Positions 22,361-33,442 of a DNA stretch of 64,000 bases are shown in pieces. The stretch's first letter is position 1. Each line of letters starts with the position of its first letter. The notes under the pieces are model-generated. The model had not been told where the DNA came from, searched no databases, and saw only the letters and a list, made by a program, of their open reading frames with translations. The DNA is from Aaosphaeria pasadenensis. Lineage: Eukaryota; Ascomycota; Dothideomycetes; Pleosporales. The position numbers were made by a program, and so were the translations under genes. The DNA lies in NCBI GenBank assembly GCA_022813625.1, contig JAKLMB010000033.1:1-64000 (forward strand), written 5' to 3'.

Positions 22361-23269
22361 ATGTCCTCGGAAGCTTGCTGCACATGCGCAGCGCTTCTCT
22401 CCTCTATTCCACCGACATACGATGAGAAGACCGAGAAGCCTTCTCGGTATGAACGGCGGCTTGAATGTTGCCACCGAGCAGTATGTGCGCGATGCATAAC
22501 AGACAACCCGCGGTTCGCAACCTACTGTCCTTTCTGTCAAGTATCAATAGTACCTTCGTCGCTTCCACAAGGCTTGCGCGACCCCCCAGCATACTTGCCA
22601 CCATCTGGCAGCGAGACTGTAGAAGGGATAACGGATACGGATGGACTTCCACCTTACACCACACATAGCTCTCTAGACAATGGCCGAATCATACCACCGA
22701 AAAGCTCCGTTGAGAAAGCTGCCGACGTGCTACACTTCGTGGACCACGACCTTGACTCCATTGCCTCGTTATCTTTACGATATAATGTTCCTGCGGATGC
22801 TCTCCGGCGAACGAACGGACTCTATGCTGATCACTTATTAGCAGCGCGCCGTACCGTCCTGATACCAGGCGAGTTCTATAAAGGAGGCGTGAGCTTAAGC
22901 CCAACACCTTTGGAGAGTGAAGAGGAGGAAATCCGGAAAGGCAAAGTGCGCAAGTTCATGGTCGGATGCAAAGTTGCCGAGTGAGCAGAACCTTACTATA
23001 TTTGTGAGATTATGTTCGTGAATATTGGCTGACCAAGAGGGAGTCTCGCTCCTCGATATAGATATGACATGGCGCTTATGTACCTCCAACAGGCAGACTA
23101 TAATCTTGATGCAGCCATCGAGGCATTCAAAGCTGATGAGCGGTGGGAACAGAAACATCCGCTCGAAGCCGCCAGGAAGGGAAAGTCGAGTAACAGAGTA
23201 CAGGGCGTTGGAAAGTGGAGATGGGCTTTTGGCGGCAGCGGGGGAGGCCTCACTGGCCAGTTGACTTGA
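22361..23269 (+). CDS. Intracellular LysM-domain protein with N-terminal Cys cluster and C-terminal UBA-like helix region
   Basis: Exons 22361-22980 and 23062-23269 give 275 residues. The N-terminus has a cysteine-rich, RING-like or zinc-ribbon pattern (CCTCAA, LECCHRAVCARCI, YCPFCQ). Residues about 125-175 form a LysM module: HFVDHDLDSIASLSLRYNVP then ALRRTNGLYADHLLAARRTV, with the usual LIPG end. The C-terminal exon holds a UBA/TAP-C-like segment (DMALMYLQQADYNLDAAIEA), followed by a basic, Gly-rich tail. There is no signal peptide, so it is not a chitin-binding secreted effector; it resembles the eukaryotic cytosolic LYSMD group. The order zinc finger, LysM, UBA suggests an adaptor, possibly ubiquitin-related, but that is inference. 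Donor GTGAGC and acceptor ATATAG join the frame at a Glu codon. Confidence 0.8.
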
Positions 23270-24572
23270 ATCGGAACTTTTGACGCCGAATTCTGACTCT
23301 GACCCTAGCTGGTACTTTGTATGTACTTACATACATGTACAAGTATTTCTCAACTGCATAGACCTAGACGATTGAATGATACTCGACTCGCGTTTAACCA
23401 CGTTGTTCAGCCGTACCCGTACTATTATTTGTGCGAGTACCATCTTTTGCATGGACAATGGCGATTAGTAGTGTTCTTCATACAACGGATGAGTTAATTA
23501 GGCCAGACAGAAACCATGCCATAGATATATAAATCTCCTTCTAATTGGGTACATCCAGTCCAAAGCAAAAGGCAGGAGAACTCTCTTCATATTTCTGCTC
23601 TCCGTGTCTTGCAGTATTGCTCTTGTAGATGTTGTGGAGTCTCCTCCTACTGTGTACAAACACAGTCATTGATGTTTTCGTGGTTGGCTGTGGGACACCA
23701 ATGGCCTTACAGCATTTAGCGCCGACTCGATGCCCTAACTACCACGACTACCTGCCTGCCTCCCCATGTATGGACATGAATATCATAGAAGCGCTGGCTG
23801 TCACTTTGCATATTACCGTTTCAGACACTTACCCCCTGCCTAATGCCTATCCCTTTCACCTGATTGGCGAAGTCATCCTACCCGATCGCGACCAGCAATC
23901 TGGACGAGCGCTCCGCTAGCCGAGAGATGGAGAAGATCGCAAGCCCCGGGTGCTTATTCGGGCGCCCCAGGGCCGCGACGAGAGCAAGGGGACGCATGAA
24001 AGCTGCATACAGGTCTATTATTGGGAGATGGTGGAAATAATCACTGCTAAATGCGCTCGACTCGGATGTCACTACGAACTGAAGCCGTGCAGCTTACGCG
24101 CTGGGCGTTGAACCCCACGCATCAAAGCAGAGCACCATGCTGGGATGGTGATCAATAGAGAGCGATGGGCCTTTTGCTTGCCGCTGTGAGGGCCCGTTTG
24201 GTGCTACTCTTTTTATTTTTGGCGATGCAGGAGGGTTGTATGGATGGTGTAGGCCCATGAAACATCCACCGCGACCAAGCTGTTTTAAAGGCAAGGTCAA
24301 CCCACCCCTTTGTGCGTTCTCATCAAGACACTCAGGCCAAAAGGTTTATACTTCGAAGAGGGAAGCTTTTCTTTGAGAATTTGTTTCGTTCCTTTCATTT
24401 CAGTCTCCACATTTCTTTCTTCCCTTGTTCGATTCTTATTTTCGAAGGTTGCTCCTGGTTGTGCTGCCTCGTTACTTTTATTCGCCATCTTTTCTACATA
24501 AATATCTTTTCATTACTAGGAAAGAGACATCAAACGGACCTTCGTCAAGCAAAACCATCATACACAGTCGCA
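23270..24572. other. Intergenic, no gene seen
   Basis: About 1.3 kb of spacer and 5' leader. A 96-codon frame at 23629-23919 is not supported. The pyrimidine-rich stretch 24380-24500 is probably the leader of the next gene. Confidence 0.5.
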
Positions 24573-25347
24573 ATGCAGATCAATCCCGCACCGCTCCACA
24601 TGGCCCAGGCCATCATCATGGGACTATCGGCCGCGATGAGCGTCGCCATATTGGGAACAGCTGCACACACTCTTGACGTGTTCAGCAAGCAACAATCGTC
24701 AAACCCATGGTGGCTTCCTCTCTGGCCTCAGCACTTTGATGTGAACGGTGCCAAAGCCCTGGTTGGATCTGCAGTCACAACACTTGTACTCTGCTCGGCC
24801 TTCTTGGTCGTCGCTCTCGTCCCATATGTGAGGCATCCCGGACATTCACTCAACGGAGAAGCCAACTAACCTTCAGTAATAGTTCAATCTCGCGAACAAA
24901 CACACTCTCCGAGCCCTTCTGGCTCTCGGCACCACCTTGCCGTCTACTCTCGTTACCCTCGTCACCGTCATCTATGCACACATCCTCAACCACAACGCTC
25001 CCGAACTCGACAGCATTCAGACATGGACATGCAAGTACAAGAACAGCCAGCCGATTGAAGAGGAGATTTCCCTGCCGAAGGGCATGGGAAACGGCAACTT
25101 CGGTTCACTATGCAGGGAGAGCGTGAGTATCCCCCTCTCCATAATCCCAAGACTTTCTTCTGTTCTCTGTTTACTAATATTGTATTTTTCTCGGTAGAAA
25201 TTCGCACTGTACGGCACTCTTGTTGTATTCTTGTTGCTGAGTGCTTCTATGGGTCTCGCCATCGTCACTTGGCTCGCCGACAAATGGGCTGCAAGGAAGA
25301 CTCGCAAGGAGATGGACGCCAACGGCAATGCGATTAGCATGAGCTAG
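24573..25347 (+). CDS. Four-TM membrane protein, conserved-looking, unknown function
   Basis: Exons 24573-24827, 24883-25122 and 25198-25347 give 214 residues. I chose MQINPAPLHM as start; the upstream frame (from 24312) is leader sequence. Four hydrophobic segments are seen: around AQAIIMGLSAAMSVAILGTA, ALVGSAVTTLVLCSAFLVVA, LLALGTTLPSTLVTLVTVIY and ALYGTLVVFLLLSASMGLAI. The loop between TM3 and TM4 is about 50 residues with two Cys (WTCKYK and SLCRES), which could pair outside the membrane. The tail is short and basic (KWAARKTRKEMD). The topology recalls SUR7/PalI or tetraspan families, but I do not see their signature motifs. Introns are phase 0 and of normal size. Confidence 0.7.
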
Positions 25348-26035
25348 AGCTGAAGGGACAGTTCGACTATAGCGAGCAGAACCACCAAGCTTGAAAGAGA
25401 AAAGAGCCCTGGAGTGTCAGCATTGTACTGTACATTGGGTTCTTTTAGGGATGTTTTGTAATGAGAGGTAAACCATCTCTTCATACCCCAGCAGTTAGTT
25501 CAGCTCCGGGATGGTATGAATCAGAGAACCTGCATGGTCAGGTCAAACGTGCTGTCAAAGTACAGAAAGGAGTACAGCAGCGTTATAATTTAGTATTTAC
25601 GTGGATATGTCTCAGTGTTTTGGTTCTCTTCTAGGCAGGCATCGGTACCTGCATGGCAAATGCCCACTCTGTATAGGGGGTATGAGAACATAGTTTCCAT
25701 TTACATGCGTTATTCTGTCCCACATCTAAGGTCACTTGTTTAAATGTCTGAGTGACTTTAGATAATAATCAATTGGCTTCCAATCTGATCTCAAAAGTTT
25801 TTCATTCATTGACGGTCTTGATGTCCAAGACTGAAGTTTACCGCCCTGCGCTAGGTTTGGTGCCTCCATGAATTAATCCCAAACGCCGTCTCCGATGTCC
25901 AACGTCCATCTCGTCAAGACTACATGCTCAAATACAATGATGTCATTACAATATATATGTCGTGTCCAATCCTCTAGGCCAACGAGTACTCCATGATTCA
26001 GGATCTCGTTTGGATATGCCGGGAAGAGTGAGACT
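25348..26035. other. Intergenic, no gene seen
   Basis: Convergent 3' flanks; nothing recognised. Confidence 0.6.
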
Positions 26036-26854
26036 TTATTTTCGCGGTCTTTGCCACAGATCTTCATCATCCGCCACGATGTGCGGTAGCTGCGTGGGAG
26101 ATTGATTGGCCGAGTATTCAATGCCACAAGATCCGCGGTCCAGAGCGAGGGAGTTCAGTTGCCAGTGGAGCTGCTCGGAAGCATCGTTCGGAAGGCTGGT
26201 ACGTTGCGCGCGTGTCTGTACCGGTCCGACAGACAGGTCCTTGGCCGACATGGCTAGAGAGAGAGAGTCTATCTCGGAAGCAAAGTCTGCATCTTCACGG
26301 CTCATTTCGAGTGCGGAACATACATTGCTAGGCCGTGTCGTGGATCTTAGTTTCGATTCGTAGATCTTGTGATCGTTGGTGAACTGTACTTCGAGTTGGC
26401 GGTGCTCGCTGTACCATTGCTCGTACTGCTCTTTCGTCATCTCGCCAACTTCCGGATAAGACGCGTTGTGCTGGGATTCGCGTTGTTTCCAGATCTCGCC
26501 GGCCTCATTCTCCACACATTCGTGGCAATAGAATGGTAAGCCTGGGGCGTTGGCGAGTGGGTCCAGACAGTTGGTGCCGCAATCCTCCACAAGATCCGTC
26601 CGGATGCGATGCGAACAGGACAACTGGTGATAGAGACGCCCACGGCAGGGCGCAAATCGCCTTGCCCTGAAGTCATTTGTAGACGAGGTTCGGGACACTT
26701 CTGAAGTAGACAAAGATTCGGGGTTTACTTGCTCTGGGCCGGCACTCCAGCCAAACCGGCAGGCCATGACTTTATTCGCATGATCCATTGTATCGATTGA
26801 TATTGATGAGGTGGAATAAGAAGAGGGTTGAAACACGGTACTTGAGAAATCCAT
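26036..26854 (-). CDS. Cys/His-rich protein of unknown function, putative zinc-binding module
   Basis: Intronless frame; start chosen at MDFSSTVFQ (272 residues) because the longer frame to 27058 adds a Ser/Leu-rich leader. The only structured part is a Cys/His region: FAPCRGRLYH, then LSCSHRIRTDLVEDCGTNC, then LPFYCHECVENE. This gives C-x-H-x9-C-x2-N-C-x13-C-x2-C. The same pattern occurs twice in the protein at 41509-42210, so this may be a shared zinc module. After it comes a charged helix (KEQYEQWYSEHRQLEVQF) and a Ser-rich, apparently disordered tail. No signal peptide. No known family is recognised; function unknown. Confidence 0.65.
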   Translation of the reverse strand: MDFSSTVFQPSSYSTSSISIDTMDHANKVMACRFGWSAGPEQVNPESLSTSEVSRTSSTNDFRARRFAPCRGRLYHQLSCSHRIRTDLVEDCGTNCLDPLANAPGLPFYCHECVENEAGEIWKQRESQHNASYPEVGEMTKEQYEQWYSEHRQLEVQFTNDHKIYESKLRSTTRPSNVCSALEMSREDADFASEIDSLSLAMSAKDLSVGPVQTRAQRTSLPNDASEQLHWQLNSLALDRGSCGIEYSANQSPTQLPHIVADDEDLWQRPRK

Positions 26855-28390
26855 CGTTCGAGTTGCCACACCCAGGATTCGGTGGAAGCACGCGTATGTA
26901 ACGAGTGATAAGAGGCTTAGTGAAGGCGTACAAGGACGAGAGACCGATCGTTCAACCGTGAAGGATTGAAAAGAAAGAAGGGATGGCCAGATAGTAGGGA
27001 AGAAGCTATGCAAGACGCCGGAAGAAGTTGTACGGAGGAGAGATATGTGGTTATGCAAGCAACAGTTAATAGTTAACTACGCGTGTCGCAACTTATCGTG
27101 TCCCCGTGATGCCAAGTTTTCCTTCACAACGAAAACTGTGGTACGGGGGACACATTATCTATCGAAAGAGAGTGAGCTCTTTGAGGGTTTCGTACCACTC
27201 TCTAGTGTTGAACGAGTGGTGGCGAAATCAAGTTTCGAAGTCGTGCGATGGTGATGAGATATGTGTGTGTAGGGGACACGGGGGGGTGGTATGGTTGAGG
27301 ATGAAAGACAGACGGGGATGGTGTGAATGGAGGTTTGATGATGAGGGATGACGGAGGACGAGGACGGAGGGACGGGGGAGACGCGACGACACGAGACGGG
27401 GACACAATGAGAGAGGAAAGAGAGGGAGAGACAGACAGTAGCACGTAGGTAGACTTGGAGAGAGAGGCTGGGGCTGACGTAGAACCTTCTAGTCTGATTG
27501 GCCACTCATCCGTCTCAGAAGTAACTACAAGTACCTCCACCACCACCACTCCATTTGTTACAGTGTGTAGTAATCACAGCTGGCCTATATCACCACCAGC
27601 TTCGTCTTGCATACAAAGCACCTATCTTGAAACACTCAAATATGGAGGGCCTTGACCTTAAATGTTTCCAGACTGTCTCTCGCATCTTGTCGTCGCCGAA
27701 TGTGGGGAAGCGATATGAATAAGTTCCTATCCCCTCTCTTTCTGTTGGCACGTTCGGTGTCCGACATAGATGTGCTGACAGTGGTGTGGGGATCTTCCTA
27801 CTCGATCTCATCGAGCGAATAGTCATACACGGGTGGTGCATGCACGTCTGGCTCGGACGAGGCGTACATTCTAGGTACCTACCTGTACCTATGGATGTAG
27901 GTACGGAGAACTGATGTTTGCTTCCTATGTCGCGCCCTGGGTTTGATAGGCACATCACATACGTACGAGTAACGGCTTCACGAGTAGCGGTTCACACAAA
28001 CGATTCCATCCCATTGTTACAATGTCAGGGTTTCCATTAATTTTTGCTTCATACTAGTGTTAATGTAGAAAGGATCATGAATCTAATGCTCTCCGTGTGC
28101 GTGTGCGTGTGTGTGCGTGCGTGATACAAAGTGAAAATAAGGGTATCCATTCCAACCAGCCGATATAGCCTACTCGGCATCCAAGACTCCAAAACACCCG
28201 CATCAGGCATGCCTTGCCAATGATGCAAAGGAAAACAAAGGTGGTTGCAAGACGCCTTTCGGATGTTGCAACCCAGAAGGCAAAAGGCCAACAAACAGAA
28301 ATAGCAACGAGTATGGGGATATCAAAAAGAAGGAGTATCGTGTCCGTAAGGTGGATGCCCACGAGTGCCACTCTGGCTGGTGTGCATCTA
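26855..28390. other. Intergenic with purine-rich low-complexity leader
   Basis: Includes GA/GGA-rich sequence at about 27280-27450 upstream of the minus-strand gene and a GT-rich tract at 28095-28123. Frames here (for example 27155-27505) are shadows of low complexity. Confidence 0.5.
28095..28123. repeat. GTGTGC/GTGC microsatellite-like tract
   Basis: Alternating GT with interspersed GC over 29 nt; a Z-DNA-prone and slippage-prone tract in non-coding sequence. Confidence 0.7.
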
Positions 28391-29554
28391 TTAAACGCCG
28401 CCCATCTCGACCTCTGGGGCCGGGATATGCCACGGCCTCAGGAACTCAGACTCCTTCTCGTCAAAGTCTTCTGATGTGTGAACGTTCTCGACCTGCATAT
28501 CCACATCTTGTACACCATCCTTGTATATGAGACTGTCGAAATCAGGGACGTAAGTACGTGGACCAAGTTGATGGTGTTTCCTAGTTCTGGGCTGCGCGAA
28601 AGGCCGTAATGCCGAGCCGCCTTGGGGCAATGAGATGTCGTTCCTTCGTGGTGTTTCGCTGAGGGGGCTTACGGGGACGTCGTCTTCGGCAACTTTGAGT
28701 GGAATCTTGAACGCAAAACCTGAGCCATTGGCCATGTTGAATGAATGGCCGGGCTCCTTATTTCCTTCCGGTTCATCTCTCCAGACTCTCTTGTTTCCAT
28801 TTGATAGTTGTGCATTCTCGGTACGGTCCGATACAGGGCCGGTGACAATGGCGTGCGTGGGGAAAGGCTGATTGAATGCCTCTGCAGGTAGAGGAAATAC
28901 CGTTAAAGGCTTATCCCCAGTGGGATCGTAGAGATGTACATTTGTGACAGGCTGCTCCGCGTATCCGCCGATCTTGTGTAGCCCACAGAAAGGAAGCAAT
29001 TCTCGCTGGTGTTGTAGGCCATCCTCGACAAACCCAGCAGCTGGTTTTACTACATAGGTCTCTGTGGTGGACGGGGTTTTGGAGGAAGCGGATGAGAGCA
29101 GAGTAGTTTGGATCGAGGGTAGGGCGGTCCCATTTGAGGATTTGAGAGTTTTGTAGCCCTCAGGCACAGCTTTTCGAACGCGCATGCCGACGCTTAATAG
29201 TGATGCTTGGACAGAGCCGGGCACTTGTGGGAAAACCGTTTCGTTGTGAGCGCGCGGGAGCTGAGGATGTTCTCGATGTTGTTGCTTCGTTCGGGTAATC
29301 GGACCAGGGCCCCGCCCAGTAATGCTGCTGCTGCTATTGTTATTATTATCTTCGCCCTCGCTGTCCTCCTCACAGTCCCAAAGCGAGTCTCCTTGCAGCG
29401 GTTGTTCCGGTTTGTGGTGGAAGTAGTGGGTGATTTCAGGCTGGAAGAGTCTTTTATTACGGTGGTCGTCGGCAGTGCAAGCTTCGTGGTAAACGTGTCG
29501 CATTGTTCGATGGAAGGGAAATTGACGAGGGAAAGGCAAAGAGGGAGAGGGCAA
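28391..29554 (-). CDS. Ribonucleotide reductase inhibitor family protein (Spd1/Dif1/Hug1-like)
   Basis: A single exon of up to 387 residues; the second Met (29503, MRHVYHEACTADD) is an equally good start. Two family marks are seen. The N-terminal motif KRLFQPEITHYFHH corresponds to the Hug-type KRxF...QITSFF element, and GMRVRKAVPEGYKT matches the short conserved segment of fungal proteins of this family. In yeasts such small proteins restrain ribonucleotide reductase by holding the small subunit in the nucleus or by binding the enzyme, and are destroyed in S phase or after DNA damage. Between and after the motifs the chain is disordered (NNNNSSSS, PSTTETYVV) and ends with an acidic FDSLIYKDGVQDVDMQVEN stretch. 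It is much longer than the yeast members but in the range of filamentous fungi. Confidence 0.75.
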   Translation of the reverse strand: MPSPSLPFPRQFPFHRTMRHVYHEACTADDHRNKRLFQPEITHYFHHKPEQPLQGDSLWDCEEDSEGEDNNNNSSSSITGRGPGPITRTKQQHREHPQLPRAHNETVFPQVPGSVQASLLSVGMRVRKAVPEGYKTLKSSNGTALPSIQTTLLSSASSKTPSTTETYVVKPAAGFVEDGLQHQRELLPFCGLHKIGGYAEQPVTNVHLYDPTGDKPLTVFPLPAEAFNQPFPTHAIVTGPVSDRTENAQLSNGNKRVWRDEPEGNKEPGHSFNMANGSGFAFKIPLKVAEDDVPVSPLSETPRRNDISLPQGGSALRPFAQPRTRKHHQLGPRTYVPDFDSLIYKDGVQDVDMQVENVHTSEDFDEKESEFLRPWHIPAPEVEMGGV

Positions 29555-30576
29555 TGAGATTGTGCATGTGTTAGGTTGACTGACTGCCCTGTCCTGTTAC
29601 AGAATGTATGAGAGGGATTCAGGGAGGGGGGTGGTATGGTTGGATGGGTGGGGGAGGGATTCACAGTGCAGTCGCAGTCGCAGTCGCAGTCGCAGTCGCA
29701 GTAGCGGGTGCCCACCCATAGTCCATCCATAGTTGGAGCCGGAAACCCCCTGTTTGCGTTGGTTTAACTTTAGGGCCAGTAGGAGAGCCCCAGTAATCAA
29801 TCAATAGTACGGAGTCCTCAAAAGTTATTATTACCGTGTAGTGTGTATGTACACATACGGGGTACATAGGGCGAACAAAATGTGCGTCTTACAGGTACTT
29901 CGTACACGGTAGTTACATTGTATCTGGGTACCCACCTGACTATGGTAATTATTTGCTGAGGTTAGAAAGGTACCTCATACAATGATCACTTTACCAAATT
30001 ATCTTCCTGTGTACACCTTACTCTGTATGTACAGACAGACATACATATCTAGCTACTTGACATAGTACAAATGACACCTCTCATTACCTACCTAGGTACT
30101 CCGTACTTAGGTACAGGTAATGACCTGTACTCTACTGTGCCTCAATCTTATTATGATCTAATTACCCTACACCACGCCACGACGCCTATGCCGTGCACTG
30201 ACTTGCTTGCTGCTGTCTGACTTGACACGACAATCAATCACTTGATTAGGTACTTCCATCGCCCACTGTCACATCACCACACGTCTACTCCGAACCTCCC
30301 TATCAATACGTCTACAATCTGAGAGACCAAAAATTCTTCACGAAACGTCACCGATTCAGTTGGTATGATTCGATTTGATTGCTTTTACCAAAGTAACAAA
30401 TGACCCGAGCAGTTCTAGCGCCTGTTACGCCGGAAAATGTCAATCACCGAGAGAGAGAGATACAGGTACCTCTCTTAAACTATAAGCCACGAAGGATCAT
30501 ACCCATGCACCCCATACCCGTCATCCAGAACTTTACATGGAATTTATTTCCAGACACATCAGCCCCTCACGATCGC
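29555..30576. other. Intergenic, repeats and AT-rich sequence
   Basis: Promoter side of the RNR-inhibitor gene and 3' flank of fibrillarin. It contains the GCAGTC hexamer tract and many TAGGTAC/GTACCT words near 29880-30120. No gene seen. Confidence 0.55.
29668..29702. repeat. GCAGTC hexamer tandem repeat, about 5.8 copies
   Basis: Five perfect GCAGTC units and a partial one, about 115 nt upstream of the longest RNR-inhibitor frame, so in its promoter or 5' UTR. Length polymorphism is likely. Confidence 0.85.
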
Positions 30577-32235
30577 TTAGTCGCCCCGGTTGTAGACACC
30601 TACGACGAGCGCGTGGTCGCGCTCGAATGGCTCAAGAGTCAACTGCTCCTTGGGCTTGATCTTCTCTTTCCTCAACTATTGCATCGTCAGTACAAGAATG
30701 TCGGAAATGTGGATTGTCATTGTGGCGCTAGCTCACCTTCTCGACTTCCATGGCAAAGACAGCCTCGGCAGCAGCGGTAGAGTCAATGCAACTGGCCTTG
30801 ATACTGATGACGACACCGCCGCCAGCCTTCAGGAAGAGATGGGCATTCAATCCGACGATACGGGCCTGGTCAGGCTGGGCAACATCGGCTGTAACAATTG
30901 GTCAGCAATGTAACAACATCGTCGTCTGAAAGATGTACATACCAAAGATACAATCGACCATACCGACCAACATGCGGTATTTCTAGTAACAATCAGCAAT
31001 CAACTCGATATGAATCACGTGAGGTAAAGTTTAAGAGCCTACCAGAGGATGACGAGCGTCCTCAACGATCGGGATGACGTTTGTCCTATGGGTGGCCATG
31101 TTGATCAAATCACGACCGGAACGGTGAGAGAACCTGAAGATAGGAGTTAGCAACTGCGACTTCTATCCATTATGTCGGTGGTGGGCACTGCCAAATCACA
31201 GCGACCAGCACGCGATAACAAAATGTGGACTCCACTTACTCGACAGCGAAAACAACACCCTCGGGACCGACGATATCGGCAACGTGACTGACACTGGTTC
31301 CCGATGCAGCACCAAGGTAAAGAACCTTTGAGCCAGGACCCATGTAGATGTTGTCAACACCCTAGATAGGCGGTTAGATGTGTTAAATCGAAGGCGGATA
31401 TGGAATAGACATACACCAAGGATACCAGCAGCCAACTTGGACCTGAAAGGATTCCAGACACGGTCTATTGTATATGTCAGTTTGTACATTCCCGGAAGCT
31501 TGGGGGTTTGTCAGGGCAGATCACGTACACTCGGTCGTGGTAGCGGGCGCATCCGTATTGTTGGCGGCAGCGGCAGTATCTACCATAACGTTAGTTCCAG
31601 CGTAGAACATTAGAGATCCAGGGCCTTGTACTTGAAATGCTGATGCGCTTCTCGCCATAGACGCTCTCGCCGGGAGTAAGGTTCTTCGTCACCAAAAGGT
31701 CTTCCTTGCCCTGCTAGATGTAAGTGGGAAAACTTTAGACGCTCAACTCAGAAGGACTTACACCTCGTGCAACGAATACACCAGCATGTCGGTGAGGCTC
31801 AATAATCACTTTGGCACCTCCTCTGGCACCAGGGGCGCCACCTCCACGGCCACCGCGACCACCAGCACCGCGACCTCTTGGTGCTCCTCTTCCGCCACGA
31901 CCTCCTCCTCCACGGCCACCGCCTCTGCCGAAAGAGCCTCCACCCTTCGAAAGTGTCAGTTATCCATTCGCCAATTGACGTTTTCCTCAATGCTTACGCG
32001 TCCACCACGGTCTCCAAATCCTCCTCGACCACCGCCGCGACCACCGCGATCACCGCCGCGACCGCCTCGGGATCCTGCGATAAGTCAACATGTTGTTCTG
32101 GGGCGCGAAGAGTATTAGGAAGCAGACAGGAACAATCAATTCCTGCAGAGCACGATCGCGGAATCATGCCTACTTGTAAAGATTGTCCGATTGCCATAAT
32201 TCCCATCACTGACCTCCTCTAGGGGTGAATGCCAT
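30577..32235 (-). CDS. nop1: Fibrillarin, rRNA 2'-O-methyltransferase of box C/D snoRNPs
   Basis: Eleven minus-strand exons: 32214-32235, 31998-32074, 31762-31944, 31632-31710, 31529-31579, 31415-31464, 31240-31361, 31043-31133, 30943-30982, 30737-30888 and 30577-30675; 321 residues. The N-terminus (MAFTPRGG then RGG/GRGG repeats to about residue 85) is the glycine-arginine-rich domain. The methyltransferase domain contains VIIEPHRHAGVF, KEDLLVTKNLTPGESVYGEK, YRVWNPFRSKLAAGILGG, SAM-binding YLGAASGTSVSHVADIVG, HRSGRDLINMA, PIVEDARHP, FLKAGGGVVISIKASCIDS and the C-terminal LEPFERDHALVVGVY. It methylates rRNA guided by box C/D snoRNAs in the nucleolus. One donor is weak (GTACAA before 31632); it was chosen because the joined frame reads into the expected linker before EYRVWNPFR. 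Introns are 46-139 nt and unusually numerous for this gene. Confidence 0.93.
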
Positions 32236-33442
32236 CTTTTCTGCTTAAGGTGTTTGGTATCGGAAAAAAAAAGTTCTTGACACGGCTTGCTTCGAATAGG
32301 AGCAAGATCGAGTGGAAACGACGTGCAAGCTAGATAATTAGCTGCCCCTTCTGTTTTTACTGAGCGACCTTCGAGTGGTCTTCTTGCTGTTCCCGCTGTG
32401 TTGGTTGATGTGGCTGCTGTCGTCGATGAAGAGAGCTTTAGCAGAACAAAGTTCGTCAACCTAGCTTCGCAAGAATTTCGCAGCGCGCTACCCTGAGTCG
32501 GGTATAGACTGGAAAATTGGCTCGGCAAAAAGTCCAACCTTAGTCCGTGCGTCTACAATATCCCAATCCAATTGTCTCCCAGGAATATACACAGTATATA
32601 GTTTTAAAAGCCCAGCGCATTGATTCAATCTCGGGCGTGAAGGGATCATACGGAGTCCTAAGCCATGCATTTGTGTGTAGTAGTAGACTATAGGATGTGT
32701 ACCTAGGTACATGTTTGCTGCACCTGATCCACCAATACAATCTCATTGATGTATGAACGGTTTCCCTGATGAATCTCCTTACAGTGACTGTAAGCTAAGG
32801 ATTGTGATAATCGTAAGTTCAGGCCATCTTGAGTAATATTCAAGCGAAGGGCAAGTTCATCTCACAATCTGTGGGTATGGTGATGTATCTACCGTTATGG
32901 AGATTCATAGTACCAGTGTGGTAATTATTCCTTTCGGCTGTCCTCTGACACATGACGCTTTCATTCTCCATAGACATTGTCGAACGATGCGAGAAGATCT
33001 ATAGCTTTACCTGGGATATCCAATTGGTCCTTCGTGGAACATAATGCCCTTTTGTATTTTCTCCGCATCAGAGACGATTGCAGCACACGGGTGTGGCAAA
33101 TACCTTAGGTTCCTAGGTAGGTAGTCAACACGACAAGAAGGCTTAATCACGAAATGACTCTACTGAATAATACAACCTGGAGAAGGAATGCATCTTTATA
33201 TGATACGAAGCAAAAGAGAGAAAGTATATTTCCCCTTATGGGTTGGTTTGCTGCTGGTCGAAGTAACTCCGTGTTTGTTACATGCAAAGTCCAGGGAAGC
33301 TAATAAAATCCGATCGGGTTTAGCGCCCACCGTGCCTCGCCAAGTAGCGCACAACTTTGCGAAAATCAAGCGAGAAATCACAACGACTTCAATCGACCTC
33401 TCTAACTAACATCACAGGACTCATTACTCCCGGCACGACAAG
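32236..33442. other. Divergent promoter region of fibrillarin and uL22
   Basis: About 1.2 kb between two ribosome-biogenesis genes on opposite strands. Frames in it (for example 32136-32537, minus) overlap the fibrillarin leader and have no domain. Confidence 0.55.

Noticed and set aside
27155..27505. Ser/Pro/Val-rich minus-strand frame
   Set aside because: Product of the GA/CT-rich leader sequence, no independent support.
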